This document shows positions 6,430 through 13,406 of a DNA stretch of 64,000 nucleotides, piece after piece. The stretch is from a virus: IMG/VR virus record IMGVR_UViG_3300042987_004038, positions 1-64,000 of that record; one strand, written 5' to 3'. Made by a program: the position numbers and the translations under genes. How positions within the stretch are numbered: the first letter of the stretch is position 1; each line of letters starts with the position of its first letter. A model generated the notes under the pieces. That model made no database searches. It saw only the letters and a list, made by a program, of their open reading frames with translations, and was not told the origin of the DNA.

Positions 6430-6729
6430 ATGATGCAGAAGGCTGTCGATATCGTGAAGGTGGTCCTCGCGCAGGAGATGGTCAAGATGGAGCTCGACGC
6501 CAACGTCGAGAAGATGGTGTACCGCGGCGGCCGGGACCCGGGCGGCTGGAGCAACGGGCTCGCGCTCGCCTGCGTCATTCACGAGGGCACCGGGCTCCCT
6601 AACGACTACAACCACCCTGACCCGTTCGGCTGGTGGGACCGCATCGGAAATGATGTGAGCAAGCTTCTCGGTGAGCGGGTCTATTTCGAGTGGATCAACG
6701 GCTGCGTCGCAGCGCTCTACAAGGTCTGA
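6430..6729 (+). CDS. Hypothetical protein
   Basis: 99 residues (or 98 from ATG 6433). CGGAGGC precedes the start. Helical N-terminus, then an aromatic C-terminal part (NHPDPFGWWDRIGNDV). A small membrane protein follows 1 nt later. Not recognised. Confidence 0.68.
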   Translation: MMQKAVDIVKVVLAQEMVKMELDANVEKMVYRGGRDPGGWSNGLALACVIHEGTGLPNDYNHPDPFGWWDRIGNDVSKLLGERVYFEWINGCVAALYKV

Positions 6730-6730
6730 T

Positions 6731-6880
6731 ATGTCAATAATCAATACGCTCTGTGCCATCATCGCTGCCGGTGTCGCAACCGGTCTCGCATTCTACGCCA
6801 CTGCCGCGCTGCTCGACGTCAGCTACCGCGTCATCGCGGCAGCCCTCGACCGTCGCCGCAGCGGGCCGCCGCCGCCCTAA
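6731..6880 (+). CDS. Small membrane protein
   Basis: 49 residues with one long hydrophobic stretch (residues 5-40, alanine-rich) and a basic, proline-rich tail (DRRRSGPPPP). No good ribosome site is seen; it starts 1 nt after the previous stop, so it depends on coupling. Confidence 0.55.
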   Translation: MSIINTLCAIIAAGVATGLAFYATAALLDVSYRVIAAALDRRRSGPPPP

Positions 6881-6920
6881 CCCTACACTGGGCGACCCGG
6901 CGGCGCACGCTGCAGCATCC

Positions 6921-6949
6921 CGTGCGGGCGGACCTGCAGATGGTATGAT
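6921..6949 (+). promoter_or_regulatory. CGTGCG-class promoter for 6969
   Basis: CGTGCG, 17 bp, TATGAT. Confidence 0.75.
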
Positions 6950-6968
6950 GGTGGGGCAAGGAGGCAAG

Positions 6969-7250
6969 ATGAAGACGAAGTCGATCGAGCAGTACCGGGC
7001 GGACTACAAGGACCTGCAGGACTTCTCGGCCCGCTTCGGGGTGAGCCCGGCGGACTTCAACGCCCGGGTGCGCAAGGCCCTCGGCCGCGGGACCCCGACC
7101 CCCCTCGCATGGACCCACCACGCCCGCACGGTGGCCGAGACCATCAGCGGCGGACGCTGCTGCCCGAAGGCGGTGGAGGTCCCGTGCTGCTGCATCGTCA
7201 GTTACAGCTGCCCCGACCACGGGGTCCGGTGCCGGGGCTCTCACGACTGA
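6969..7250 (+). CDS. Cysteine-rich C-terminal protein
   Basis: 93 residues. The first 60 are helical and basic. The last 30 hold seven cysteines (RCCPKAVEVPCCCIVSYSC then CPDHGVRC), probably a zinc site. AAGGAGGC precedes ATG 6969. Function unknown. Confidence 0.68.
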   Translation: MKTKSIEQYRADYKDLQDFSARFGVSPADFNARVRKALGRGTPTPLAWTHHARTVAETISGGRCCPKAVEVPCCCIVSYSCPDHGVRCRGSHD

Positions 7251-7254
7251 GGCT

Positions 7255-7283
7255 CGTGCGGGCGGATGGCGTGGTGGTAGAAT
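7255..7283 (+). promoter_or_regulatory. CGTGCG-class promoter for 7303
   Basis: CGTGCG, 17 bp, TAGAAT. Confidence 0.75.
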
Positions 7284-7302
7284 GACAGGGCAAGGAGGCA
7301 AC

Positions 7303-7497
7303 ATGGTCAACGTCACTCGGATCCGCTTCTTCCAGACCTCGGCCGACATCCGCGAGACGGTCCTCGCTGCGAAGGCCAAGTTCGAGGCCGAGCACCCCGG
7401 TCGCTGGGTGCTCCGCATGCCCACCATCGTCGCGGCCTCCCCGGGCGATGCTGATGGCAACCGCTGGGTCGACATCGAGCTCCGGTGGATCCGCTGA
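7303..7497 (+). CDS. Hypothetical small protein
   Basis: 64 residues, AAGGAGGCAAC leader. One helix (ADIRETVLAAKAKFEAEH) between short beta strands. Not recognised. Confidence 0.65.
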   Translation: MVNVTRIRFFQTSADIRETVLAAKAKFEAEHPGRWVLRMPTIVAASPGDADGNRWVDIELRWIR

Positions 7498-7500
7498 GCC

Positions 7501-7529
7501 CGTGCGGGCTGGGCGCCACCTGGTAGAAT
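7501..7529 (+). promoter_or_regulatory. CGTGCG-class promoter for 7566
   Basis: CGTGCG, 17 bp, TAGAAT, followed by a CAACAACAACC leader. Confidence 0.75.
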
Positions 7530-7565
7530 AACCAAGCCAACAACAACCAAACAAGGAAAGAACAA

Positions 7566-8003
7566 ATGGCCAAGGACATCACCATCTCCTCCGTCTCCTC
7601 CATCGATGGGGTCCCGACCGTGGTCGGCACCGCCGGCGGGGTCCCCTTCACCGCCACCCGCCTCCAGTGGGGCTCGAAGGTCCTCATGCACGTCGCGGCC
7701 CGCGACCTCGACCGCGGCACGCGAATCGCGGTGGGCCACGCCGCCAAGAAGGCGGTCCGTGAGGCCGGTCTGGACCTCGCCCCGGCCCCGCTCAAGCGGC
7801 CCCGCAAGGCGGCGGACCTCACGGTCACCGTGAAGGTCGAGCCGACCGAGCCCCAGATCGTGGACCTGGTCGTGGACCCGACCCCGGCGCACGAGGACCT
7901 CACCGCCCTGACGGTCCCCCAGCTGAAGGCCCGTGCGAAGGCCCGCGGCCTCAAGGGCTACTCCGACCTCAACAAGCCCCAGCTCCTCGCCCTCCTTGCC
8001 TAA
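7566..8003 (+). CDS. MAKDI-family protein with SAP-like tail, copy 2
   Basis: 145 residues. Residues 1 to about 85 match the other MAKDI paralogues (LQWGSKVLMHVAARDLDRGT, PLKRPRKA). Residues 110-145 (LTVPQLKARAKARGLKGYSD then LNKPQLLALL) look like a SAP or Rho N-terminal-like helix-extension-helix, a DNA/RNA-binding module absent from copies 1 and 3. This supports nucleic acid binding for the family. A terminator hairpin follows. Confidence 0.78.
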   Translation: MAKDITISSVSSIDGVPTVVGTAGGVPFTATRLQWGSKVLMHVAARDLDRGTRIAVGHAAKKAVREAGLDLAPAPLKRPRKAADLTVTVKVEPTEPQIVDLVVDPTPAHEDLTALTVPQLKARAKARGLKGYSDLNKPQLLALLA

Positions 8004-8016
8004 GGGGAGCTGGGCC

Positions 8017-8042
8017 GGCCGCCCCGCAAGGGGCGGCCGTTT
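8017..8042 (+). terminator. Hairpin terminator
   Basis: GGCCGCCCC, GCAA loop, GGGGCGGCC: 9-bp stem with a stable tetraloop, then GTTT. The next -35 element starts at 8043. Confidence 0.75.
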
Positions 8043-8071
8043 CGTGCGGGCGGCGATGCGGATGGTACAAT
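8043..8071 (+). promoter_or_regulatory. CGTGCG-class promoter for 8093
   Basis: CGTGCG, 17 bp, TACAAT, directly after the terminator. Confidence 0.78.
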
Positions 8072-8092
8072 AATCAGGCCAAGGAGGACAGA

Positions 8093-8287
8093 ATGGACAA
8101 GCTCTTCTTCAATCCGCGCGCCGCCACCGCCAAGCGCCGTCAGCCGGCCCACAGCCCCTCCCGCATCATTCAGGCGAACATGATCGGGTCGGCGAAGGAC
8201 TGGGGCCGTGAGTGCAAGTGGTGTGGCACCTGGGAGGCGAACTGGCCTTCCAATCAGATGTACATCTGTGACAAGTGCAAGGACTGA
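8093..8287 (+). CDS. Zinc-ribbon small protein
   Basis: 64 residues. A basic N-terminus (RAATAKRRQPAHSPSR), then two CxxC pairs (CKWC, CDKC) forming a zinc ribbon in the last 25 residues. Possibly nucleic acid binding; function unknown. Confidence 0.7.
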   Translation: MDKLFFNPRAATAKRRQPAHSPSRIIQANMIGSAKDWGRECKWCGTWEANWPSNQMYICDKCKD

Positions 8288-8297
8288 TCGAGAGGCT

Positions 8298-8326
8298 CGT
8301 GCGGGCTGACAGCGACCTGGTACAAT
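8298..8326 (+). promoter_or_regulatory. CGTGCG-class promoter for 8362
   Basis: CGTGCG, 17 bp, TACAAT. The leader contains AAGGAACCACGGACCAAGGAG, nearly the same as before gene 19974. Confidence 0.75.
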
Positions 8327-8361
8327 GAGAAGGTAAGGAACCACGGACCAAGGAGAACGAA

Positions 8362-8694
8362 ATGAGCACCGCCAACCTTCGCTGGAGCTTCTCGATCACG
8401 GACATCCGCCGCTCGGCCACAGGCCAGATCGCGGTGAGCGGGGTGGCCCGGTCCCCGGAAGGCACGGAGCACAAGTTCGTCGCGACGGATCGGATGGACC
8501 CCCGGTACCCCACCCGGTTCAAGGTCAACTGGAATGGCCTCCTGCCCCGGATGCCCAAGCCGGTCGGGCACGGGGTCAAGGACGAGGTCCTCGCCTGCAC
8601 CGCCGGGGTCGATGAGGACCTGTTCATGGGGCGTGGGGCCCGAGTGGCCATCGCCCGGATGTGCAAGGACCTGGTCTCCAACGGGGCCTTCTGA
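8362..8694 (+). CDS. NLRW-family protein, copy 1
   Basis: 110 residues, paralogue of 19974. The block from DRMDPRYPTRFKVNWNGLLP to RMPKPVGHGV is almost identical in the two. The C-terminal RGARVAIARMCKDLV resembles RGTRIAIGHAAKKAV of the MAKDI family, so both families may share a fold. The gene overlaps the next start by 1 nt (TGATG). Function unknown. Confidence 0.75.
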   Translation: MSTANLRWSFSITDIRRSATGQIAVSGVARSPEGTEHKFVATDRMDPRYPTRFKVNWNGLLPRMPKPVGHGVKDEVLACTAGVDEDLFMGRGARVAIARMCKDLVSNGAF

Positions 8695-8915
8695 TGGGGC
8701 CGGGCGACCTCGTCCGCCTCAGCCCTGAGCTGTGGACCCACGAATACGCTGGGCGGCTCGCCATGGTCGTGGGCAATGCCGACTACGAGATGGACGAGCA
8801 TTATAGTGACAGGCTCATCATCGTGGCGGACCCAACCTGCCCAGGCGCCCTCATCTCCTGCTGGCCAGAGGAGCTTCTGCCCTGGGATGCTGACCTGGAG
8901 CAGCGGGCCATATAA
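8694..8915 (+). CDS. Small GDLV-family protein, solitary copy
   Basis: 73 residues, MGPGDLVRLSPELW. It belongs to the same family as the array at 493-2861 but sits behind an NLRW gene with a TGATG overlap. The middle (GRLAMVVGNADYEMDEHYSD) differs from all array members. Function unknown. Confidence 0.72.
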   Translation: MGPGDLVRLSPELWTHEYAGRLAMVVGNADYEMDEHYSDRLIIVADPTCPGALISCWPEELLPWDADLEQRAI

Positions 8916-8963
8916 CCACCCATCTTCGATCAAAACGACGCGCGAGGTTTGAACGCTGCGACC

Positions 8964-8992
8964 CGTGCGACCCAATGCAGCAGTGGTAGAAT
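8964..8992 (+). promoter_or_regulatory. CGTGCG-class promoter for 9013
   Basis: CGTGCG, 17 bp, TAGAAT. Confidence 0.75.
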
Positions 8993-9012
8993 AGAGGAGC
9001 AAGGAGGCAGTG

Positions 9013-9168
9013 ATGGACAGCGACGATGACTACTGGGACCGTGACTTCGATGAGGACTCCGACGATGAGTACGATGCGATCCGCGACTGGGCCCTGATGA
9101 CGGGCCAGACCTACGACGAGGTGAATGAGCAGCGAAAGGATGGGATCCTGGGTCGGCCCAGGGGCTGA
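9013..9168 (+). CDS. Small very acidic protein
   Basis: 51 residues. The first 25 are mostly Asp/Glu and aromatic residues (DSDDDYWDRDFDEDSDDEY). Such charge is seen in DNA-mimic inhibitors but also in many disordered proteins, so no function is claimed. Own promoter and AAGGAGGCAGTG leader. Confidence 0.62.
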   Translation: MDSDDDYWDRDFDEDSDDEYDAIRDWALMTGQTYDEVNEQRKDGILGRPRG

Positions 9169-9173
9169 TGGTT

Positions 9174-9202
9174 CGTGCGGGATCCTCCCGCGATGATACA
9201 AT
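9174..9202 (+). promoter_or_regulatory. CGTGCG-class promoter for 9233
   Basis: CGTGCG, 17 bp, TACAAT. Confidence 0.75.
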
Positions 9203-9232
9203 GATCAAGTGGACAACGATTCTGGAGGCAAG

Positions 9233-9460
9233 ATGAGCAACAGCAACATCGAGTTCGTGACCCGCCCCTCGCAGCCCAGCTGCGACTCCTGCGGCCGACC
9301 CACCCGGGTGGGCTTCGAGGCCCTGGTCAACGGGACTCCGGTCCTCTTCGACTGCGACCCCTGTGCCCGCCGCACCTACGGCAACGGCGCGGTCGAGGCA
9401 GCGATCGAAGTGGACCGCCAGCGGGCCTTCACGAAGGCAGCTGTGGGTGGCCTGTGGTAG
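9233..9460 (+). CDS. Zinc-finger-like protein
   Basis: 75 residues. CDSC (about residues 17-20) and CDPC (about 41-44) give a likely zinc site around a beta hairpin, then a helical tail. ATG 9233 after GGAGGCAAG is used. Its 3' end overlaps the next gene by 7 nt. Function unknown. Confidence 0.7.
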   Translation: MSNSNIEFVTRPSQPSCDSCGRPTRVGFEALVNGTPVLFDCDPCARRTYGNGAVEAAIEVDRQRAFTKAAVGGLW

Positions 9461-9729
9461 GCGGCCTGAAGGTGGGCGACACCGTGCGGTTCGATGCGAC
9501 CGCGGGTGGCATGACCCTGGGTGACTGGGAGATGGAGCCCGACGACGGCTTCGGCCGCTTCATCAAGCACTGCAACGGCCTCCTGGGCGAGGTGATGGAG
9601 ATCGACCCCGATGACCCCGACTACGTCTCAGTCCACTTCCAGGACGGTGAGCTCCTCGACGATGTGCACATCGATCACCTGATCCCGGTCACCGGCGTCA
9701 GGATCCTGTCGCCCAGGCTCGCCGCATGA
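9454..9729 (+). CDS. SH3-like small protein
   Basis: 91 residues from GTG. VGDTVRFDAT near the N-terminus and GEVMEIDPDDPDYVSVHFQD later resemble the GDLV proteins and the KOW-type barrel pattern more clearly than most. It overlaps both neighbours, so 9233-9950 is one translation unit. Confidence 0.7.
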   Translation: MVGGLKVGDTVRFDATAGGMTLGDWEMEPDDGFGRFIKHCNGLLGEVMEIDPDDPDYVSVHFQDGELLDDVHIDHLIPVTGVRILSPRLAA

Positions 9730-9950
9730 CGGTGCACCTCGGGCAGCTCAGGAAGTGGCATCACCCGGTCGAGGGGCAGTCTGACTTCTTTGTCGTGGTC
9801 AGGCGGATCGGGAAGTTCGTTCCGAACGGATCACGGGCAGGTGCCTCGAGGATCGATCACTGGGAGCTCCTCCACGACGGGCAGATCAGCACCGGCTGGC
9901 CCGAGGATCTGATCATGGAGGAGAGCGTCCCGTGCAGCGAGATCCAGTGA
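9726..9950 (+). CDS. Hypothetical beta-rich protein
   Basis: 74 residues, ATGA overlap with the previous stop. The pattern DFFVVVRRIGKF and WELLHDGQISTGWPEDLI fits the same small-barrel type as its neighbour. Not recognised. Confidence 0.66.
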   Translation: MTVHLGQLRKWHHPVEGQSDFFVVVRRIGKFVPNGSRAGASRIDHWELLHDGQISTGWPEDLIMEESVPCSEIQ

Positions 9951-9990
9951 ACAACCCGCCCAGGGGCGGTATGATCTTCAAGGAGACTAG

Positions 9991-10263
9991 ATGAGCGAAC
10001 GAACTGGATTCACCTACCCGCATCCCGATGACATGCCCCGGGCAGTCGCCGAGGCCTGCTGGGATGTCTACTGGGGCCGAGAACCTGAACGGGCGGGCCG
10101 TCTGCTGCGGGACAAGTACGGGACGATCGAGTGGGTCTACCGGATGGCGGAGGAGGTCCACTCCGTCAACGGGATCCCGTTCAACGCGGAGGCGAAGCGG
10201 AAGCTTCGCTCAGCCTTCACCGGTGTGCCCATCGAAGAGCTGCGCAAGAGGAAGCCCAAGTGA
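9991..10263 (+). CDS. Hypothetical protein
   Basis: 90 residues after AAGGAGACTAG. Trp/Tyr-rich helical protein ending in a basic tail (EELRKRKPK). The upstream TATGAT at 9970 lacks a good CGTGCG element at the right distance, so its promoter is unclear. The next gene starts in a GTGA overlap. Confidence 0.68.
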   Translation: MSERTGFTYPHPDDMPRAVAEACWDVYWGREPERAGRLLRDKYGTIEWVYRMAEEVHSVNGIPFNAEAKRKLRSAFTGVPIEELRKRKPK

Positions 10264-10445
10264 CCCGCAGCTCGATGCCCTGGAACCAATTGAACGAGAC
10301 GATCGAGTGTCTCCGGCGCGAGGCTGCTGCGATGGAGAGGTCGCCGTCGGCTGCCGTCAAGGAGGCAGCGAAGGACATGAGACGGCACATCGAGATGCTC
10401 GAGGCAGAGCGCCGGCTCTACGACCCGAGGCCCCACATCCTGTGA
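10260..10445 (+). CDS. Hypothetical helical protein
   Basis: 61 residues from GTG in a GTGA overlap (or from ATG 10275). Nearly all helix with heptad-like spacing (VKEAAKDMRRHIEMLEAERR), probably a coiled coil. Function unknown. Confidence 0.62.
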   Translation: MTRSSMPWNQLNETIECLRREAAAMERSPSAAVKEAAKDMRRHIEMLEAERRLYDPRPHIL

Positions 10446-10450
10446 GACAC

Positions 10451-10558
10451 ATGGATCACATTGCCCTTCGTCACCCCGTGCCGATCTTCGTCGCCGCAGG
10501 ACTTGTCTCTCCCTTCATCACCTTCAGCCTCATCAGGCTGATCGAGCGGCTCATGTAG
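10451..10558 (+). CDS. Tiny membrane peptide
   Basis: 35 residues with one hydrophobic span (VPIFVAAGLVSPFITFSLI), short basic end. No strong ribosome site; it follows the previous stop by 5 nt. Confidence 0.5.
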   Translation: MDHIALRHPVPIFVAAGLVSPFITFSLIRLIERLM

Positions 10559-10562
10559 CTCT

Positions 10563-10591
10563 CGTGCGTTGCAATGATACATTGATACAAT
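10563..10591 (+). promoter_or_regulatory. CGTGCG-class promoter for 10608
   Basis: CGTGCG, 17 bp, TACAAT. A second TGATACAT lies 11 bp upstream of the -10. Confidence 0.75.
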
Positions 10592-10607
10592 GATCACAGG
10601 AGGCAAT

Positions 10608-10700
10608 ATGGTCATCGACATTCTGGCTCTTCTGACCCTCGCTCTCGTCTCTGGCTGGATGCTCGGCAGCCTGCAGCTCTGGCTCGGGGATCACCAGTGA
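10608..10700 (+). CDS. Tiny membrane peptide
   Basis: 30 residues, one hydrophobic span (MVIDILALLTLALVSGWMLG). AGGAGGC leader. Its GTGA overlap with the GIY-YIG gene suggests it may serve as a translated leader for that gene. Confidence 0.55.
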   Translation: MVIDILALLTLALVSGWMLGSLQLWLGDHQ

Positions 10701-11260
10701 GCGGTGACCAGATCTGGCGGTTCGAGGACTGGGGTGGGCTCCCGCTCGGTCGCATCCAGGGCGCAGCGCTCCACCGCAGCGGGACAGCCCCGGTGCTTGG
10801 GGATCTCTCCGTCCGAGACCTGATGGTGCAGGCGCTGGCGGGTGAGCCCCATCCTGTGGGCATCTACATCCTGTTCGAGGGCGAGCAGATCATGTACGCG
10901 GGCAAGACCCATGGGCGCTCGCTGGCTGAGAGACTGATCACCCATCTCGACAGCCGGACCCCGACGGGCGGTGGCTGGTCGATGTCCTGTGCGGCTGCAG
11001 CCATGGTGCACCAGGGCCTGTCCCCGAACCGGGTGGAGGCAGTGGACCGGCTGATGGGGATGCGGGTGCTCTGGGCCCATGTCCCGCCACCCACGAACGG
11101 CAGGGACCACCAGCACCAGATCGCGGTGATCGAGAACCGGCTCAAGTGGGCAGGAGCGTTGGATCCAACTCTCGTCTCTCTCAAGGACCGGCAGCGTTCC
11201 TACTTCACGGTGGGCGGATACCGAGAGATCCGCCAGGTGACCACGATCGCCGGCAGCTGA
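10697..11260 (+). CDS. GIY-YIG nuclease-like protein
   Basis: 187 residues from GTG. VGIYILF (GIY at residues 55-57) and MYAGKT (67-71) are the two half-motifs of the GIY-YIG fold; Arg79 and Glu146 (VIENRL...LDP) are in place for the catalytic Arg and Glu. The residues before 50 are not part of the domain. Phage GIY-YIG enzymes may be homing endonucleases or host-DNA degrading enzymes; no intron or intein was seen nearby. Confidence 0.75.
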   Translation: MSGDQIWRFEDWGGLPLGRIQGAALHRSGTAPVLGDLSVRDLMVQALAGEPHPVGIYILFEGEQIMYAGKTHGRSLAERLITHLDSRTPTGGGWSMSCAAAAMVHQGLSPNRVEAVDRLMGMRVLWAHVPPPTNGRDHQHQIAVIENRLKWAGALDPTLVSLKDRQRSYFTVGGYREIRQVTTIAGS

Positions 11261-11262
11261 CC

Positions 11263-11291
11263 CGTGCACTGGCAGGCGCTGATGGTATGAT
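11263..11291 (+). promoter_or_regulatory. CGTGCG-class promoter for 11312
   Basis: CGTGCA, 17 bp, TATGAT. Confidence 0.73.
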
Positions 11292-11311
11292 TGAGGAGCA
11301 AGGAGGACGGA

Positions 11312-11515
11312 ATGCACATCAGCAGCTTCCACTCAGTCTCGATCCACGAGACGCTCAATGACGACGGCATCAACTGGACCCAGTTCTACGTCGTCTACCA
11401 GGGCTTGTCCGGTGCCCGTCGAGTCGGGGTCCACCCCATCGGAACCCCTCACGAGATTCTCAGGCGTCTCTACCCTGGGATCGGTCACATCCCACAACCT
11501 CCCGTGCAGCGCTGA
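11312..11515 (+). CDS. Hypothetical small protein
   Basis: 67 residues, AAGGAGGACGGA leader. Beta-rich N-terminal half (NWTQFYVVYQGLSGARRVGV). Its last codons contain the -35 of the next promoter. Not recognised. Confidence 0.65.
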   Translation: MHISSFHSVSIHETLNDDGINWTQFYVVYQGLSGARRVGVHPIGTPHEILRRLYPGIGHIPQPPVQR

Positions 11516-11531
11516 GCTGGGGTGGTATGAT
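11503..11531 (+). promoter_or_regulatory. CGTGCG-class promoter for 11553
   Basis: CGTGCA, 17 bp, TATGAT; overlaps the previous stop codon. Confidence 0.73.
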
Positions 11532-11552
11532 CTACACACAATGGAGGACAAC

Positions 11553-11777
11553 ATGGACGCGCTCCAGATCGCCACCCTCATCAATCTCACCGCCGACGCA
11601 GCCCACGCTGGGAATCTCCCACTGAAGACCGCATCTGGCATCATCCGTGAGCTCTGGCGCCTCGCCGCCGCGGCGGGTCACAGTGCCGCTGTTGATGCTC
11701 AGCTTCAGGAGTGGTCCGAGGCTGAGATGGAGGTCGCGACCGCTGCCCTCCCCCGGGACGGCTCCGCCGCGATCTGA
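11553..11777 (+). CDS. Hypothetical helical protein
   Basis: 74 residues, alanine-rich and helical. ATG 11553 is preferred over ATG 11541 because GGAGGA lies between them. Not recognised. Confidence 0.65.
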   Translation: MDALQIATLINLTADAAHAGNLPLKTASGIIRELWRLAAAAGHSAAVDAQLQEWSEAEMEVATAALPRDGSAAI

Positions 11778-11779
11778 CC

Positions 11780-11808
11780 CGTGCGAATCCGCCGCGACCT
11801 GATACAAT
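11780..11808 (+). promoter_or_regulatory. CGTGCG-class promoter for 11830
   Basis: CGTGCG, 17 bp, TACAAT. Confidence 0.75.
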
Positions 11809-11829
11809 AAAGCGGCAACCGAGGACAAC

Positions 11830-11940
11830 ATGAACAACACCATCCGCACCACCATCAGCCGCACCCTTGACTTCATCGCCGACACCTGGCTGCCCCTCGG
11901 CGTCGTGCTCATGTGCTTCGCGGCGTATCTCATCGGCTGA
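11830..11940 (+). CDS. Tiny membrane peptide
   Basis: 36 residues. A polar N-terminal helix (NNTIRTTISRTLDFIAD), then a hydrophobic span (WLPLGVVLMCFAAYLIG). Single gene with its own promoter. Confidence 0.58.
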   Translation: MNNTIRTTISRTLDFIADTWLPLGVVLMCFAAYLIG

Positions 11941-11945
11941 GGTCC

Positions 11946-11974
11946 CGTGCGACCGACCCGATTGATGGTATAAT
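11946..11974 (+). promoter_or_regulatory. CGTGCG-class promoter for 12004
   Basis: CGTGCG, 17 bp, TATAAT: a perfect -10. Confidence 0.8.
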
Positions 11975-12003
11975 ATCAAGGTCCGGAACCAAGGAGGACA
12001 TCA

Positions 12004-12291
12004 ATGAACGGTCTCAACTTCATCGTCGAAACGAAGGTCGCCCCCGCTGGTGTCATCGCGAACCTCTACGTCCAGGGTCTGACCGAGGACGTCTGGAAGA
12101 CCTACATCAGCGCGATCCCCATGGGTCACTACGTCGTCACCGGTGACTGGGGAACCTCCGAGGATGACGCGGTCATCCTTCTGAAGCGGGTCATCGAGAA
12201 GGAGGTCAAGAAGTTGTCCAATCACCGTGATCCCCGTCCTTCCCAGGTCCGACGGGTCGAACTCCTGAAGATGGGTCTCGCGTCGATCTGA
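12004..12291 (+). CDS. Hypothetical protein
   Basis: 95 residues, AAGGAGGACATCA leader. A beta-rich start (NFIVETKVAPAGVIANLYVQ) and a basic C-terminal helix (LLKRVIEKEVKKLSNHRD). Not recognised. Confidence 0.68.
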   Translation: MNGLNFIVETKVAPAGVIANLYVQGLTEDVWKTYISAIPMGHYVVTGDWGTSEDDAVILLKRVIEKEVKKLSNHRDPRPSQVRRVELLKMGLASI

Positions 12292-12293
12292 CC

Positions 12294-12322
12294 CGTGCGG
12301 GTGACGACGGAAGTGATACAAT
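12294..12322 (+). promoter_or_regulatory. CGTGCG-class promoter for 12348
   Basis: CGTGCG, 17 bp, TACAAT. Confidence 0.75.
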
Positions 12323-12347
12323 GAACACACCAACCAAGGAGATCAAC

Positions 12348-12635
12348 ATGAACGGTTTCGTCGTCACCCTCCCCTCGTCGGCCGGCACCCCCTGCTTCCT
12401 GGTCACCCCCGGTCGGGTGGGTCAGCCCGTCCACACCTGGTATCCCTGGGCCCGGGCGACCTTCGTCGCCGCCGTCTTCCCCACCCAGCACGAGGCCCAG
12501 GCGGCCCTCAAGTGGATGAAGGAAATCCACAGCTACATCGCCCCTGAGCTCAACGGCGGCCTCACCGCGCGCCTCTGGCAGGCCCAGGTGGTCCCCGTCG
12601 CCGAGGTGGCCGGGATCGAGTTCGAGGCTCCCTGA
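12348..12635 (+). CDS. Hypothetical protein
   Basis: 95 residues; ATG 12348 after AAGGAGATCAAC is used rather than the ATG in the leader. Contains Pro/Trp-rich HTWYPWARATF and a helix (EAQAALKWMKEIHSY). Not recognised. Confidence 0.67.
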   Translation: MNGFVVTLPSSAGTPCFLVTPGRVGQPVHTWYPWARATFVAAVFPTQHEAQAALKWMKEIHSYIAPELNGGLTARLWQAQVVPVAEVAGIEFEAP

Positions 12636-12638
12636 GCC

Positions 12639-12667
12639 CGTGCGGGTCGGAATGCTGGTGGTAGAAT
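12639..12667 (+). promoter_or_regulatory. CGTGCG-class promoter for 12687
   Basis: CGTGCG, 17 bp, TAGAAT. Confidence 0.75.
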
Positions 12668-12686
12668 ATCTTCACAAGGAGGCAAC

Positions 12687-12878
12687 ATGGTCAAGTTCAA
12701 GTACAAGGTCGGCAGCACCATCAAGTACCGCGCCTTCGACGGCGAGGTCCGGACCGTGGTGGTCGAGGAGAAGTCCTCCGACATCAAGAACGGCCGGCCC
12801 GGCTTCGACGGCACCACCACGTCCGGCATGGACTGCTGGGGCTACGACGACCAAATCATCTCGGTGGTCAAGTTCTAG
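12687..12878 (+). CDS. SH3-like small protein
   Basis: 63 residues, AAGGAGGCAAC leader. KYKVGSTIKYRAFDGEVRTV suggests a small barrel related in style to the GDLV set but without the GDLV motif. Lysine-rich start. Function unknown. Confidence 0.65.
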   Translation: MVKFKYKVGSTIKYRAFDGEVRTVVVEEKSSDIKNGRPGFDGTTTSGMDCWGYDDQIISVVKF

Positions 12879-12881
12879 TCC

Positions 12882-12910
12882 CGTGCGGGCTGCAAGGAAC
12901 CTGGTAGAAT
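12882..12910 (+). promoter_or_regulatory. CGTGCG-class promoter for 12947
   Basis: CGTGCG, 17 bp, TAGAAT, then a CAACAACAACAAAC leader. Confidence 0.75.
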
Positions 12911-12946
12911 AATCTGGCCAACAACAACAAACAAAGGAAGGACAAC

Positions 12947-13333
12947 ATGGCGAAGGACATCAAGGTTTCGGAAGTGGTCGCGGTCGAGGACGGCAACATC
13001 GTGGTCCGTGGCACGGTGGGCGAGACGGCCTTCGAGGCGAAGACCCTCCGCTGGGGCTCCAAGATGCTGATGCACGTGACCGGCGGTGACTTCGACCGCG
13101 GGACCCGGGTCTCGATCGGTCATCGTGCGAAGGCCGCGGTGAAGGCAGCGGGGATGACCCTGCCCGAGGCGGTCCTCAAGCGGCCCCGGAAGGCGAAGGA
13201 GGCCGAGATGGCCGCGGTGGTCCCGGTCCTGACGGCCGATGAGGTGGTCAGCAGCGAGGCCGCGGCGATGATGGCGAAGCTGGACCTCGTCCTCGGTGAC
13301 GACGGCTTCTTCGGGCTCGAGGCGGCGGTCTAA
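12947..13333 (+). CDS. MAKDI-family protein, copy 3
   Basis: 128 residues. LRWGSKMLMHVTGGDFDRGT and LKRPRKAKEAE match copies 1 and 2. The C-terminal 45 residues (alanine-rich, then LDLVLGDDGFFGLE) are unique. Leader and spacing match the other copies, so the duplications carried the regulatory sequence with them. Confidence 0.75.
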   Translation: MAKDIKVSEVVAVEDGNIVVRGTVGETAFEAKTLRWGSKMLMHVTGGDFDRGTRVSIGHRAKAAVKAAGMTLPEAVLKRPRKAKEAEMAAVVPVLTADEVVSSEAAAMMAKLDLVLGDDGFFGLEAAV

Positions 13334-13355
13334 GCCGCCGGCCCTCCGGGTCATT

Positions 13356-13384
13356 CGTGCGAATCCGAAATTGATTGGTATAAT
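13356..13384 (+). promoter_or_regulatory. CGTGCG-class promoter for 13407
   Basis: CGTGCG, 17 bp, TATAAT. The spacer AATCCGAAATTGATTGG is nearly that of the promoter at 14021. Confidence 0.8.
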
Positions 13385-13406
13385 AAGGGGGCCAAGGAGG
13401 AAATCA

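Noticed and set aside
9947-9975. Promoter before 9991
   Set aside because: TATGAT is present, but the nearest CGTGCA lies 33 bp upstream rather than 17.
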